A stretch of DNA of 64,000 bases, from the NCBI RefSeq assembly GCF_900103505.1, contig NZ_FNIA01000001.1, positions 124,001 through 188,000 of the forward strand, read 5' to 3'. A program made the translations under genes and the position numbers. Source of the stretch: Haloarchaeobius iranensis. Lineage in GTDB: Archaea; Halobacteriota; Halobacteria; Halobacteriales; Natrialbaceae. Of the stretch, positions 19,818-28,593 are shown piece after piece (the stretch's first letter is position 1; each line of letters opens with the position of its first letter). The notes beneath the pieces are model-generated. The model did not search any database. It was not told where the DNA came from and saw only the letters and a list, made by a program, of their open reading frames with translations.

Positions 19818-20570
19818 ATGACCGTGGGCAGGTCCGATGGGCAGTCGACCGGCATCGGCGTCGTCAGTGCCGGACTCTCCGCCGTCTACGACGCGCTCGG
19901 GGTGGGCAGCGACGAGGGCGACGAGGAGGAAGCCGACGACGTCACGTTCATCGACGAGACCATCACCGACACCGACGACGAACAGACCGACGACTCGGCC
20001 GAGGACCCGTTCTCGGAGCTCGACCCGGACGCGCTCTCGCTCCCGGACGAGACAGAGGCGGACCCGAGCGAGGAGCCGGTCGCGGGCGACAGCGACGGCG
20101 TCTCCTGGGCCGACGCCGCCGACAGCGATGAGCTGGCGTGGTCCGGGGACGATGACGACGACTGGGGGTTCGACGAGAGCGACACCGAGGCGTCGTTCAG
20201 CTTCGGCGGCGAGAGCGAACCGGAGACCGTCCGCGTCGAGAACGACACGTTCGGCCTCGACGACGTGCGCTGTGACGACCCCGACGAGCACTACGAGACC
20301 GCCCACGACGAGTTCAAGGCCGTCTCCGAGGAGCTGGAGTTCTCCGGCACCGTCGACGACCTCGAGCTGGACGCGCTCACGCTCGGCGACTCGGCCGACA
20401 TCGACGAGCTGGACGACGACATGGAGACGGTCGACCTCGATGACCTCACCCGCGAGGAGTCCGCGGGACCGACCCACGACGACCCGGACTGGGACCCGGG
20501 CTTCGACGGCGACGGCCCGGACATGGACGGGTTCAACTTCGGCGTCGAGGAGACCGACGGCTGGAGCTGA
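19818..20570 (+). CDS. Acidic low-complexity protein sharing a DFG-type motif with its neighbour
   Basis: A 250-residue, extremely acidic protein. A short helix at the start (GIGVVSAGLSAVYDALGVG) is followed by Asp/Glu/Ser-rich sequence; around residues 134-146 is RVENDTFGLDDVRCDDPDEH, then a possible helical part HYETAHDEFKAVSEELEF. The motif matches RIEDDDFGVDVES in the 613-residue protein two genes upstream. No enzyme motif and no membrane segment are visible. ATG 19818 was preferred because AGAATTAA lies about 30 bp before it; ATG 19809 is an in-frame alternative. I do not recognise the family. Confidence 0.7.
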   Translation: MTVGRSDGQSTGIGVVSAGLSAVYDALGVGSDEGDEEEADDVTFIDETITDTDDEQTDDSAEDPFSELDPDALSLPDETEADPSEEPVAGDSDGVSWADAADSDELAWSGDDDDDWGFDESDTEASFSFGGESEPETVRVENDTFGLDDVRCDDPDEHYETAHDEFKAVSEELEFSGTVDDLELDALTLGDSADIDELDDDMETVDLDDLTREESAGPTHDDPDWDPGFDGDGPDMDGFNFGVEETDGWS

Positions 20571-20577
20571 GCGCGTT

Positions 20578-22947
20578 CTATCCCCGCGTCGACCAGAACC
20601 GGTCCAGCCCCAGGTCCAGCATGTCCGGGCTGACCGGCTGGAACTCCTCGCGCTCCGTCTCGGGGAAGTACTCGCGCACCGAGTCCCACGAGCCACGGGC
20701 GTAGCGCGCGTCGACGAACACCCGGACCCCGACCTCCTCCGGGCCCCTGATGACTCGCCCGATGGCCTGTCTGGCCTTCCGGACCGCCGGCACCGTCAGC
20801 GCGTACTCGAAGCCGTCGCCGAACGTCTCGTCGTAGGCGCGCTTCAGGGCCCGCGTCCTGGGCGAGGCCGTGTTGATGAGCGGGACGCCACAGACGACCG
20901 CCGCCGAGAGCCGGTCGCCACGGTAGTCCACGCCCTCGGTGAGCGTGCCCCGCAGACTCGTCACGAGCACCTTGCCGTCGCCCGCGAAGAACTCGTCCTT
21001 CAGCGACTCCGTGGTGCTGTCGGCGCTGGACTCGTCCAGCAGCACCGGCTTGTCGAGGCGTTCGTCGCAGACGCCGGCGATCCACTCCGCCTCGCGGTAG
21101 TTCGGCATCCCGACGAGCACGTTGCCCGGCCGGCTGGCGACCGCACAGACCGCGTCGGCGTGCATCCGCCGGGTCCGGTTCTCGTCGCCCGGGTCCCCCC
21201 GGTTGTCGTAGGTGAACTTCGGCGCGTCGACCGCGAAGGATTCGCGGTTCTCCCCGGGGAAGTGCAGGCCGTAGGTTCTGGTCTCGACCGGCCGACCCTC
21301 CTCCTGGAGGTGTTTCAGCCCCGTCACCTCCGCGAAGGCGTCGAGCGGTTCGAGCGTCGCGCTCATCAGCACGCCGCCGCCGAACTCGGCGAGGTGCTCG
21401 CCGATGACGCCGGAGGGGACGCAGTTCTGGATGGCCAGCCGGGCGTTGTACGCGCGGCGCCAGGAGTCCGCGGGCTCGGTGTCGTCCCAGGTGCGTTCCA
21501 GCTCTATCTCGCGGAAGTACTCGGTGTGCCCGCGGTGGAACCACGACGCGAGCGTGCGGGCCATCCCCTCGACCGCGCGCGATTTCTCCTCGTCCTCGGC
21601 GTCGTTGAGCACCCTTGCGACGACCGCGGCCACGCTCGGGAGGTTCGTCCAGTCCGCCGGGCCGTAGCCCGCCCGTTCGGCCCACTCGGTGAGCTCGTCG
21701 GGCTGTGGCGTGTCCGGGTCGCGAAGCGGTATCTCGTCGTCGTTCAGCTCGGTGAGGTCCGCGCGCCAGGAGCGGTGCTCGCGGTCGAGGCGTGCAACGA
21801 CGCGGCGGTCCAGTTCCTCGCGGAGGTCCGTGACGAACGAGCGTGCGGCCTTCAGATCGGAGAGGCCGACGTCGGCGTCCGCGAGCTGGGCCCGGACGAG
21901 CTCTGCGTCGGCGGTGGTATGTCGGCTCGCCTCCCCGCCCCCCTCGTCGAACTCGACGGGCTGGATGACCCGGGTCAGCTCGGCCTCGGCGTCGCGCAGC
22001 GTCGTGTCCGCCACCCGGTCGCTGACGAGGTCACGCACGCGGGGTTCGAGCATGTGCGCCTCGTCGCAGACGACGAACGTGGAGTCGTCGAGCAGCGCGC
22101 CGGTGAACGAGCTGGTCGTCCGCGGGTCGAACGCGTGGTAGTAGTTGCCGACGACGACCTCGGCGTGGCCGAGCAGCACGCCCATCAGCGAGTGCGGGCA
22201 GGAGCCGTACTCCATCCCCTTCGCGACGAGGTCGTCGGGGCGCAACAGCCCGGTCTCGGTCAGGTCGAACGGCACCGCCTCGGCCGGGTCGCCGTCGTCG
22301 GGCAGGTCGGCGAGGAACCGCGCGTAGAACGGGCAGAACTCCACGTCCGCGCCGCCGGTGTCGTACTCGGGCATCGTCGGCGGGTACGGCGACATCTCGC
22401 CCGCGCTCTCGAGGTACGAGGCCGACGCGCCGCCCGCCCCAGAGCCCGCGAGGTCTATCTGCTGGCTGCGGGCTTCGGCGGCGAGCGCTTCAGCCGTCGT
22501 TGCACCGCCCTCCCCGGCGAGGTCGCGGGTGCGCTCGCGGAGCGAGTCACAGCGGTCGTAGACGTTCTCGTCGTCGATGCCACCCGCGTTCTCGCGGTTG
22601 TACGGGCAGACATCGGCCTTCCCGACGAGCGTCAGCGCCGACACCGGGTCCCAGTCGTCGGGCAGGTTCGCGTTGATCGTCTCGAGGTCCGCCTCGAACT
22701 GGCGGAGCTGCTGCTTGACGCTCGTCAGCACCAGCACGCGCTCGTAGTCGCTGTCGGGGTCCCTGACCAGGTTGATGCCCGCCGTCAGCGCGAGCATCGT
22801 CTTGCCAGTCCCGCAGGCCCCCTCGACCACCGTGAACCCGCCGTCCTCGGCGGTGTCGATGGCCGTCTCGATGCCGTCGACCTGCTCGTCGTACGGCTCG
22901 GCGTGTCCGAACACGTCCCGCCAGTCGTCCATCTGGATTGCGCTCAT
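20578..22947 (-). CDS. XPD/Rad3-type iron-sulfur DNA helicase
   Basis: A 789-residue superfamily 2 helicase. Walker A is GACGTGKT at 43-50 and the DEAH box is VVCDEAHML at about 292-300. Four Cys at 114, 133, 205 and 250, in VCPYN, DRCDS, FCPFY and SCPHS, fit the 4Fe-4S cluster domain of XPD, although the spacing between the second and third is long. C-terminal motifs include VTSLRGTLTEGVDYRG and the family block RQAIGRVIRGPEEVGVRVFV. XPD-type helicases unwind 5' to 3' and act in nucleotide excision repair. It converges tail to tail with the acidic protein gene, with 7 bp between stops. A second Met at residue 6 is an alternative start. Confidence 0.9.
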   Translation of the reverse strand: MSAIQMDDWRDVFGHAEPYDEQVDGIETAIDTAEDGGFTVVEGACGTGKTMLALTAGINLVRDPDSDYERVLVLTSVKQQLRQFEADLETINANLPDDWDPVSALTLVGKADVCPYNRENAGGIDDENVYDRCDSLRERTRDLAGEGGATTAEALAAEARSQQIDLAGSGAGGASASYLESAGEMSPYPPTMPEYDTGGADVEFCPFYARFLADLPDDGDPAEAVPFDLTETGLLRPDDLVAKGMEYGSCPHSLMGVLLGHAEVVVGNYYHAFDPRTTSSFTGALLDDSTFVVCDEAHMLEPRVRDLVSDRVADTTLRDAEAELTRVIQPVEFDEGGGEASRHTTADAELVRAQLADADVGLSDLKAARSFVTDLREELDRRVVARLDREHRSWRADLTELNDDEIPLRDPDTPQPDELTEWAERAGYGPADWTNLPSVAAVVARVLNDAEDEEKSRAVEGMARTLASWFHRGHTEYFREIELERTWDDTEPADSWRRAYNARLAIQNCVPSGVIGEHLAEFGGGVLMSATLEPLDAFAEVTGLKHLQEEGRPVETRTYGLHFPGENRESFAVDAPKFTYDNRGDPGDENRTRRMHADAVCAVASRPGNVLVGMPNYREAEWIAGVCDERLDKPVLLDESSADSTTESLKDEFFAGDGKVLVTSLRGTLTEGVDYRGDRLSAAVVCGVPLINTASPRTRALKRAYDETFGDGFEYALTVPAVRKARQAIGRVIRGPEEVGVRVFVDARYARGSWDSVREYFPETEREEFQPVSPDMLDLGLDRFWSTRG

Positions 22948-23046
22948 CGTCCCCCGTGCATAGAGTTGTCGGAGCCTGGGTCGGCATCGGATAAGAAGGG
23001 TGAGATTCGGGGGTCCGAGCTTCGTCGATTTGCCGACGTTTCACCA

Positions 23047-23169
23047 CCGGCGCGCGCTGACGAGACGCGCGACCGCAAGGGAGCGTGTCTCGTCGTGGAC
23101 GCGCGAGGGATGAGCGAGGGAGCCTGCGACCGAGCGAAGAGGCTGGGGAGGTGTGAGGCGCGGTGCGGT
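23047..23169 (+). repeat. Dispersed haloarchaeal intergenic repeat, copy 2
   Basis: The 410-bp region between the divergent helicase and LamG protein genes holds no gene, only this repeat and the LamG gene promoter (CTCTTTTACC, about 28 bp before its ATG). The repeat shares GCGACCGCA, GCGCGAGGGATGAGCGA and GGCTGGGGAGG-GTGAGG blocks with the copy at 646-773, in the same order and inverted orientation. Confidence 0.7.
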
Positions 23170-23358
23170 CGCGCTCGGGCGTCCTCGTGAGCGAGCCGGC
23201 GAGCGAACCGGGGCTTTCCAGCTATCGGCGACTCCGGATAGTCCCACGAAACCCGAACCGCCGCCTCACGACCCACCAACAGCAGGAGAACACGCGAATA
23301 AGACGTTCAGCAATCGGCCCGCAGCCTCTTTTACCCCGGTTCCGTACCTGTCGACAGA

Positions 23359-25599
23359 ATGAGGGGGGTTGCCGACCGAGTCTCCGACCGCGCAGCGACG
23401 AGCCCGATAGCGATTCTGCTCATCGTGGCGCTGACGCTGGTCGTCGCCGGGGCAGGGTTCGTCTTCCTCGGCGACGTGGTGGATATCGGCGCGACGACGC
23501 CGCAGGCACGGATGAGCGCTGACTTCGACGCGGACCGGGGCATCGTCCGCATCCAGCACGACGGCGGGGACACGCTGACGCGGGCGAACACCGAGTCGCT
23601 GACCGTCCGAGTGCGCGACGCGAGCGACGGGAGCACGGAGGAGTTCGAGTGGCTCTCGGGGACGACGGGGCGCATCTCGGCGGGCGACGGCTTCGTCCTC
23701 GACGACGCGGGTGGGCTGCCAGTCGGGGACGCGGCGTTCTCCGGCCGGTTCGAGCCGGGAGACCGGGTGCAGGTCATCTGGGAGACCGACGACCAGTCGA
23801 CGGTCCTGGCCGAGTACACGGTCGACCAGGCCGCCAGACCGTATCTGGCGTGGACGCTGGAGCCGCGGCGGGGGCTGCTCGCGCACTTCCCGCTTGACGA
23901 GCGCGACCTGGTGGCCCGGGACAGCGTCGGGAACGCCGACGGCGAGCTGATGGGCGCGACCCCGGGCGCGAGCGGGCAGGTGGGGACGGCGTACAGCTTC
24001 GACGACAGCAACGACGAGTACGTCGCGCTCGACCGGCGCTTCGACACGGACGGGGCGCTGCCGCAGGTGAGCGCCTGCGCCTGGTTCAACACGGCCGAGT
24101 CGGGGACCGGGAACTTCGACAACTGGGCGCTGCTCGACTTCGACCGGTCGGAGTACTTCAACCTCTACGTGCGTGGGGACGACGGCCGCGTTGGCTTCTC
24201 CACGTCCGCCGAGGGCGGCACGGGCTCGCTGCACGACCAGTACTCGAGCGGGAGCTACAACGACGGAAACTGGCACCTCGCCTGTGGGGTGTACAACCAG
24301 AGCGAGAACGAGAAGCGCCTCTACGTCGACGGGAACCTCGAATCGAACGTCTCGGACCCCCACGACGGCAAGGCGCTCGGCAGCGGGGCGACCCGGTACG
24401 GCTTCATCGGCGACGGCAGCGAGGCCACCAGCTTCGACGGCAACCGGAACGGCTTCCACTACGACGGCCGCATCGACGACGTGCGGCTGTACGACGCCGC
24501 GCTCTCTGCCAGCCGGGTGCAGGACCTCTACGACAACGCGACCGGCGGCGCGGCGGCCGCGCCGACGAGCGACCTGGTCAACCACTGGCGGCTCGACGAG
24601 GAACCCGCCGGCGACAGCGACACCGTGCTCGGCGAGCGCGCGGACGGGAGCACCGTCGCCGCGGAGAACAACGGTGCGTTCGGCAACGCGAGCGGGGTAG
24701 ACGGGACCGCCTTCGAGTTCCGCGACGGCGGCTACGTCGCCATCGACGACAGCTTCGACACCGCCGGCGAACTCCCACAGATGACCGCGTGCTCGTGGTT
24801 CCGGACGAGCGAGACCGGCACCACCGAGTTCGACAACTGGGCGCTGCTGGACTACGACCGGTCGGAGTACTTCAACCTCTACGTCCGGGGCGACACCGGC
24901 GGCGTCGGCTTCTCCACGTCGAGCCAGAGCGCCTCGATGCAGGACCTCTCGACGACCACGGACTTCGCCGACGGGAACTGGCACTTCGCCTGCGGAGTCT
25001 ACGACGGGACGGAGAAGCGCATCTACGTCGACGGTACGCTCGAGGCGAATGCGAGCCAGCACGGCGGCGCCCCGCTCGGCACCGGTACGACCCGCTACGG
25101 CTTCATCGGCGACGGCAGCGAGGCCGGCAGCTTCGACGGGAACCGCAACGACGAGTACTACGACGGCCGGGTCGACGAGGTCCGGCTGTACGACCGCGCG
25201 CTCGACCAGGCGGAGATAGAGGCGCTGTACACCGCCGACGGCGGTGGCTCGGGCAACCGCACGGTGACGACGGAGGCCCGGGGCTACCCGGCGACGTTCG
25301 ACGCGAGCGACCTCGTACTCACCAACGTCGACGCCACCGTGCCGTCGGGGACGAGCATCACCGTCACCGTCGAGTCGGACCCCGACGGCGACGGAACGTT
25401 CGAGGAGTCGAGCGACGCCATCGACCTGACCGGGGTGACCGACACCGTCGACGTGACTGGCCTGAGCACCGACAGCGACACGTTCCGGCTCCGTATCGAA
25501 CTCGGTACCTCGACGGGCACCCTCCCGCGGTTCGGCGGGGCGGAGCTGACGACCGGCAACACGACCGCGAGCGTGCTCGCGACCCCAGCGGCGGCCTGA
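23359..25599 (+). CDS. Pilin-like secreted protein with two LamG-type domains
   Basis: A 746-residue exported protein. The N-terminus has RAATSPIAILLIVALTLVVA, which looks like the class III signal/hydrophobic helix of archaeal type IV pilins (haloarchaeal Pilin_N). Residues about 174-395 and 408-632 are two concanavalin/LamG-type beta domains that repeat one another, for example FDNWALLDFDRSEYFNLYVR and FDNWALLDYDRSEYFNLYVR, each also with RYGFIGDGSEA and DVRLYD-type strands. LamG domains bind glycans or proteins. A C-terminal beta region follows, with no membrane anchor. It is probably a surface adhesin assembled through, or anchored by, its pilin-like helix. The ATG at 23359 fits a leaderless promoter. 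Confidence 0.82.
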   Translation: MRGVADRVSDRAATSPIAILLIVALTLVVAGAGFVFLGDVVDIGATTPQARMSADFDADRGIVRIQHDGGDTLTRANTESLTVRVRDASDGSTEEFEWLSGTTGRISAGDGFVLDDAGGLPVGDAAFSGRFEPGDRVQVIWETDDQSTVLAEYTVDQAARPYLAWTLEPRRGLLAHFPLDERDLVARDSVGNADGELMGATPGASGQVGTAYSFDDSNDEYVALDRRFDTDGALPQVSACAWFNTAESGTGNFDNWALLDFDRSEYFNLYVRGDDGRVGFSTSAEGGTGSLHDQYSSGSYNDGNWHLACGVYNQSENEKRLYVDGNLESNVSDPHDGKALGSGATRYGFIGDGSEATSFDGNRNGFHYDGRIDDVRLYDAALSASRVQDLYDNATGGAAAAPTSDLVNHWRLDEEPAGDSDTVLGERADGSTVAAENNGAFGNASGVDGTAFEFRDGGYVAIDDSFDTAGELPQMTACSWFRTSETGTTEFDNWALLDYDRSEYFNLYVRGDTGGVGFSTSSQSASMQDLSTTTDFADGNWHFACGVYDGTEKRIYVDGTLEANASQHGGAPLGTGTTRYGFIGDGSEAGSFDGNRNDEYYDGRVDEVRLYDRALDQAEIEALYTADGGGSGNRTVTTEARGYPATFDASDLVLTNVDATVPSGTSITVTVESDPDGDGTFEESSDAIDLTGVTDTVDVTGLSTDSDTFRLRIELGTSTGTLPRFGGAELTTGNTTASVLATPAAA

Positions 25600-25667
25600 G
25601 TCGGCGGGACACGACTGCCGGTCCCCGGAGCGCAACATCTACCCATTTCCACACGAAATCGAGGGGC

Positions 25668-26273
25668 ATGACCGACAGCGACGCCGACGACACAGGGACA
25701 GCCGCCGACTTCGACGTCGACGCCTGGCGCGAGGAGCTCGCGGCAAAGCGCGCGGAGAAAGACGAGTTCTTCGCGAGCCACCCCCACTCGCCCGTGCCGG
25801 AGCCGGAGCGCGACGAGTTCGACGGGCTGGCCTACTTCGAGCCCGACCCGGACTACCGCGTGACGGCGACGCTGCACCTCGTCGACGACGACGACGAGGC
25901 GATCGCCCGGATGGAGACGACGACCGGCGGCGAGCAGCGCTACCGCAAGGTCGGCGAGCTGACGTTCGAACTCGACGGCGAGACGCACGCGCTGGCCGCG
26001 TACCGCCCGACCGGCGAGGACCGCGAGACGCTGTTCGTCCCGTTCCGCGACAAGACGACCGGACAGCAGAGCTACGACGCCGGCCGGTACATGGACCTGG
26101 AGGCCGAGCAGGAGCTGTCGGACGGTGAGACCGTCGTCGTGGACTTCAACCTCGCGTACACGCCGTTCTGTGGGTTCAGCGACGCCTACGCCTGCCCGCT
26201 GCCGCCCGAGGAGAACTGGCTGGAGACCGTCGTCGAAGCCGGCGAACAGAAGCCGGAGCTGGGCGAGCACTGA
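25668..26273 (+). CDS. DUF1684-family protein
   Basis: A 201-residue cytoplasmic protein of the DUF1684 family: WREELAAKRAEKDEFFASHP at the start, then a strand-rich body with FVPFRDKTTGQQSYDAGRYM and VDFNLAYTPFCGFSDAYACP near the end, all typical. The function is unknown. It follows the pilin-like gene by 68 bp on the same strand but has no evident link to it. The ATG at 25668 was chosen because the family start motif begins about 15 residues later. The frame is open upstream only through out-of-frame reading of the LamG gene. Confidence 0.85.
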   Translation: MTDSDADDTGTAADFDVDAWREELAAKRAEKDEFFASHPHSPVPEPERDEFDGLAYFEPDPDYRVTATLHLVDDDDEAIARMETTTGGEQRYRKVGELTFELDGETHALAAYRPTGEDRETLFVPFRDKTTGQQSYDAGRYMDLEAEQELSDGETVVVDFNLAYTPFCGFSDAYACPLPPEENWLETVVEAGEQKPELGEH

Positions 26274-26308
26274 GTCGACAACACGTCCCTCGCGCCGGAC
26301 CGGGGGCG

Positions 26309-26989
26309 CTACGGGGCCACACCGACCGTCAGCAGCGTCCCGTAGGTGCGGTAGCGCTCGACCATGGCCTCGCGGCTCTCCCAGTCGTCGGTCGGGAACG
26401 CGTCGGCGTCCGGAATCTCGATGTCCCGGTCCGGGATGGTGTCCTGCTCGGCGACGTGGAGGCCCGCGTCCCGGAACTGGCTGCGGTACTCCGGCGCGCT
26501 CCAGCGGGTCATCTCGATATCGATGAACTCCTGCCACTCGTGGGAGTGGACGTTCTCCTCGTAGTAGTTCACCGCGCAGAATAGCGTGCCGCCCGGGCGA
26601 AGGATGCGTGCGACCTCCTCGAGCGTGTGTGCGGGGTCCGCGGCGTAGTAGAACGCCTCCATCGACCAGACGTGGTCGACGGAGTCGGTCGCGAACGGCA
26701 GCGAGTCGAAGTCGCCGACGAGATAGTTGACCGCGTCGTCGTCGGTGTACGACCGGGCGTTGTCGGCCATCTCCGGCGAGCCGTCGAGCCCCCAGACACG
26801 GCCCGCATCCTTGGTGTCCCGGAGCGCTCGCCCGGCGTAGCCGGAGCCACAGCCCAGGTCGACGACCGTGTCCCCGGCCTCGACCGGCATCCGTGCCAGC
26901 GCGTGCTTCGCGGTGTGCCAGTGGCGCTCCTCCATGCCGCGGTCGCGGCCGTCCTTCGCCCACGCGTCGAACTCTGCTCTGACGCTCAT
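26309..26989 (-). CDS. Class I SAM-dependent methyltransferase
   Basis: A 226-residue methyltransferase. Motif I is VVDLGCGSGYAGRAL, with GLDGSPEMADNAR for motif II, DSVDHVWSMEAFYYAADP for the post-II region and ILRPGGTLFCAVNYY for motif V. It begins MSVRAEFDAWAKDGRDRGME, as in several haloarchaeal orphan methyltransferases. ATG 26989 lies about 28 bp after a CGTTTTGG box on the minus strand, and upstream in-frame residues are therefore not used. It is divergent from the DUF2391-type gene. The substrate is unknown. Confidence 0.87.
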   Translation of the reverse strand: MSVRAEFDAWAKDGRDRGMEERHWHTAKHALARMPVEAGDTVVDLGCGSGYAGRALRDTKDAGRVWGLDGSPEMADNARSYTDDDAVNYLVGDFDSLPFATDSVDHVWSMEAFYYAADPAHTLEEVARILRPGGTLFCAVNYYEENVHSHEWQEFIDIEMTRWSAPEYRSQFRDAGLHVAEQDTIPDRDIEIPDADAFPTDDWESREAMVERYRTYGTLLTVGVAP

Positions 26990-27072
26990 GGCTTCGGGTT
27001 CGGTCGCCCCGACCAAAACGGGTTCGACACGGAGCGCAACCGTTTACTCGGACGGCCGACTCAAGGGTGGGT

Positions 27073-27516
27073 ATGGTCGGGACCCGGCGACGCTACCAGT
27101 TCGCGGACAGCGCCCAGCAGGTCGTCGGCGGCTTCCTGCTCGCTGGCCCGTTCGTCGTCACCGAGGAGGTCTGGGTGCTCGCGGCGAGCATGCGGACCCT
27201 CAACGGCGTCGCCATCGTCGCCATCGTCTTCGCCATCGGCTACGGCGCGCTGTACAAGGCCGACGACGACCGCAACCCGGAACGGGAGGCCGAGGTCGGC
27301 GGCGTCCCCCTCCGGTTCGTCTCGCTGATGATCGTCTCTTTCGGCTCCGTCCTCATCCTCGCACTGGCGTTCGACGCGCCGACCACGTTCCTGGTCGAGG
27401 GTGAGGTACTGACCGACCCAACGACCCTGGACGTGGCCGAGACGACGCTCAAGGCCACCGCCGTCGGGGCCATCTTCAGCGTCGTCGGTGCCGCGACGGC
27501 CGACTCGCTCCTGTAG
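27073..27516 (+). CDS. DUF2391-type small integral membrane protein
   Basis: A 147-residue membrane protein with about four hydrophobic segments: QQVVGGFLLAGPFVVTEEVW at the start, a second pair in the middle and TLKATAVGAIFSVVGAATAD at the end. The pattern fits the DUF2391 (TIGR02587-like) family of unknown function. GTTTACTC about 28 bp before ATG 27073 is a likely TATA box. It is divergent from the methyltransferase. Confidence 0.72.
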   Translation: MVGTRRRYQFADSAQQVVGGFLLAGPFVVTEEVWVLAASMRTLNGVAIVAIVFAIGYGALYKADDDRNPEREAEVGGVPLRFVSLMIVSFGSVLILALAFDAPTTFLVEGEVLTDPTTLDVAETTLKATAVGAIFSVVGAATADSLL

Positions 27517-27659
27517 CGGGGCGACGCCGGCGAGCCGGGGCCTCCGAGCGTCGTCCGGTCGGCGGCGAACTGCTCCCCCGAGACGGCCGAGTGCGCCCCG
27601 CTACCGTACCGCAATCGACCACCCGCACGCTTAAGTTTACGCCCCCGGTTCCCGCGTGT

Positions 27660-28238
27660 ATGGACTACACGCTCGGTATCGATGGGAGCGACCGAACCGC
27701 CGCGGGTGGAACGAGCATCCTGCTGGTCCATCCCTCGACAGGGGAGACCGACCGAATCGACACCAACTTCCTCCGCGACGACACCGACCACTTTCTCGTC
27801 ATCTCGACACGAACCACGGCTCGCGAGGTACGCCAGAAGCTCGACTACTACGACGTCGACGACTCCAAGGCCGTCATCCTCGACACCCTGAGCGTCGAAC
27901 GCGGCTACTCCCGCCGGTCGAGCGACCGCGTCCACTACGTCTCCGCTCCCGATGATGTCGCCGGCATCGTCGAACAGGCCGAGCGCTTCTTCGACGAGCA
28001 CGACGGCAAGCTCCGGGTCAGCTTCGACTCCATCACCGAACTCGCCTACTACGCCGGCGAGGACGAGGCCCGCGAGGCCGTCGAAAGTCTCGTCGACCTC
28101 GTGGCCGAACACGACGCCATCGGACTGTTCCACCTCTCCGACGAGGTTCACGACGACGACACCGAGACCGGCTACCGCGACCGCTTCGACGTGGTGGTCG
28201 ACCTCGACGTCGACGGCAACGTCGATATCGTCGAGTGA
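27660..28238 (+). CDS. Haloarchaeal RecA/KaiC-like family protein
   Basis: A 192-residue cytoplasmic protein that resembles the haloarchaeal DUF7090/DUF7504 group, which have a RecA/KaiC-like fold. The order of elements is consistent: SILLVHPSTGETDRIDTNFL, FLVISTRTTAREVRQKLDYY, RVHYVSAPDDVAGIVEQAER and RVSFDSITELAYYAG (a Walker B-like strand). A canonical Walker A lysine is missing, so ATP hydrolysis is doubtful. CTTAAGTTT about 27 bp before the ATG supports the start. It lies 21 bp before the pyrophosphohydrolase-like gene and is probably cotranscribed with it. Confidence 0.75.
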   Translation: MDYTLGIDGSDRTAAGGTSILLVHPSTGETDRIDTNFLRDDTDHFLVISTRTTAREVRQKLDYYDVDDSKAVILDTLSVERGYSRRSSDRVHYVSAPDDVAGIVEQAERFFDEHDGKLRVSFDSITELAYYAGEDEAREAVESLVDLVAEHDAIGLFHLSDEVHDDDTETGYRDRFDVVVDLDVDGNVDIVE

Positions 28239-28259
28239 CTCCCCGGAGAGACAGCTCGC

Positions 28260-28571
28260 ATGAGGGAGTACGACAAGCTCGTCCGCGACCGCATCCCCGA
28301 GGTGATTCGCGAGAACGACGAGACGCCAGTCACTCACACTGTCGAGGGCGCGGCGTACCGCGACCGACTCCGTGAGAAGCTCGTCGAGGAGGCCACGGAG
28401 TTCCGCAACGAGCCGACCGTCGAGGAGCTGGCCGACGTGCTCGACGTGGTCGCGGCGATACGCGACGCAGAGGAGTTCGACGCGGACGACCTCCAGCGGA
28501 AACGACGGGCGAAGCAGGAGGCACGTGGTGGGTTCGAAGACGGTACCGTGCTCGACCGCGTCGAGGAGTGA
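28260..28571 (+). CDS. MazG-like / phosphoribosyl-ATP pyrophosphohydrolase-like protein
   Basis: A 103-residue all-alpha NTP pyrophosphatase of the MazG/HisE-like type. The start MREYDKLVRDRIPEVIREN and the metal-binding pattern KLVEEATEFRNEPTVEELAD followed by LDVVAAI are typical. These enzymes remove the pyrophosphate from (d)NTPs as house-cleaning enzymes. The lone domain and lack of histidine genes beside it favour house-cleaning over HisE. It follows the RecA-like gene by 21 bp and converges on the gene at 28594. Confidence 0.82.
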   Translation: MREYDKLVRDRIPEVIRENDETPVTHTVEGAAYRDRLREKLVEEATEFRNEPTVEELADVLDVVAAIRDAEEFDADDLQRKRRAKQEARGGFEDGTVLDRVEE

Positions 28572-28593
28572 GTCCGGCGGAGCGGTCGCGGCG

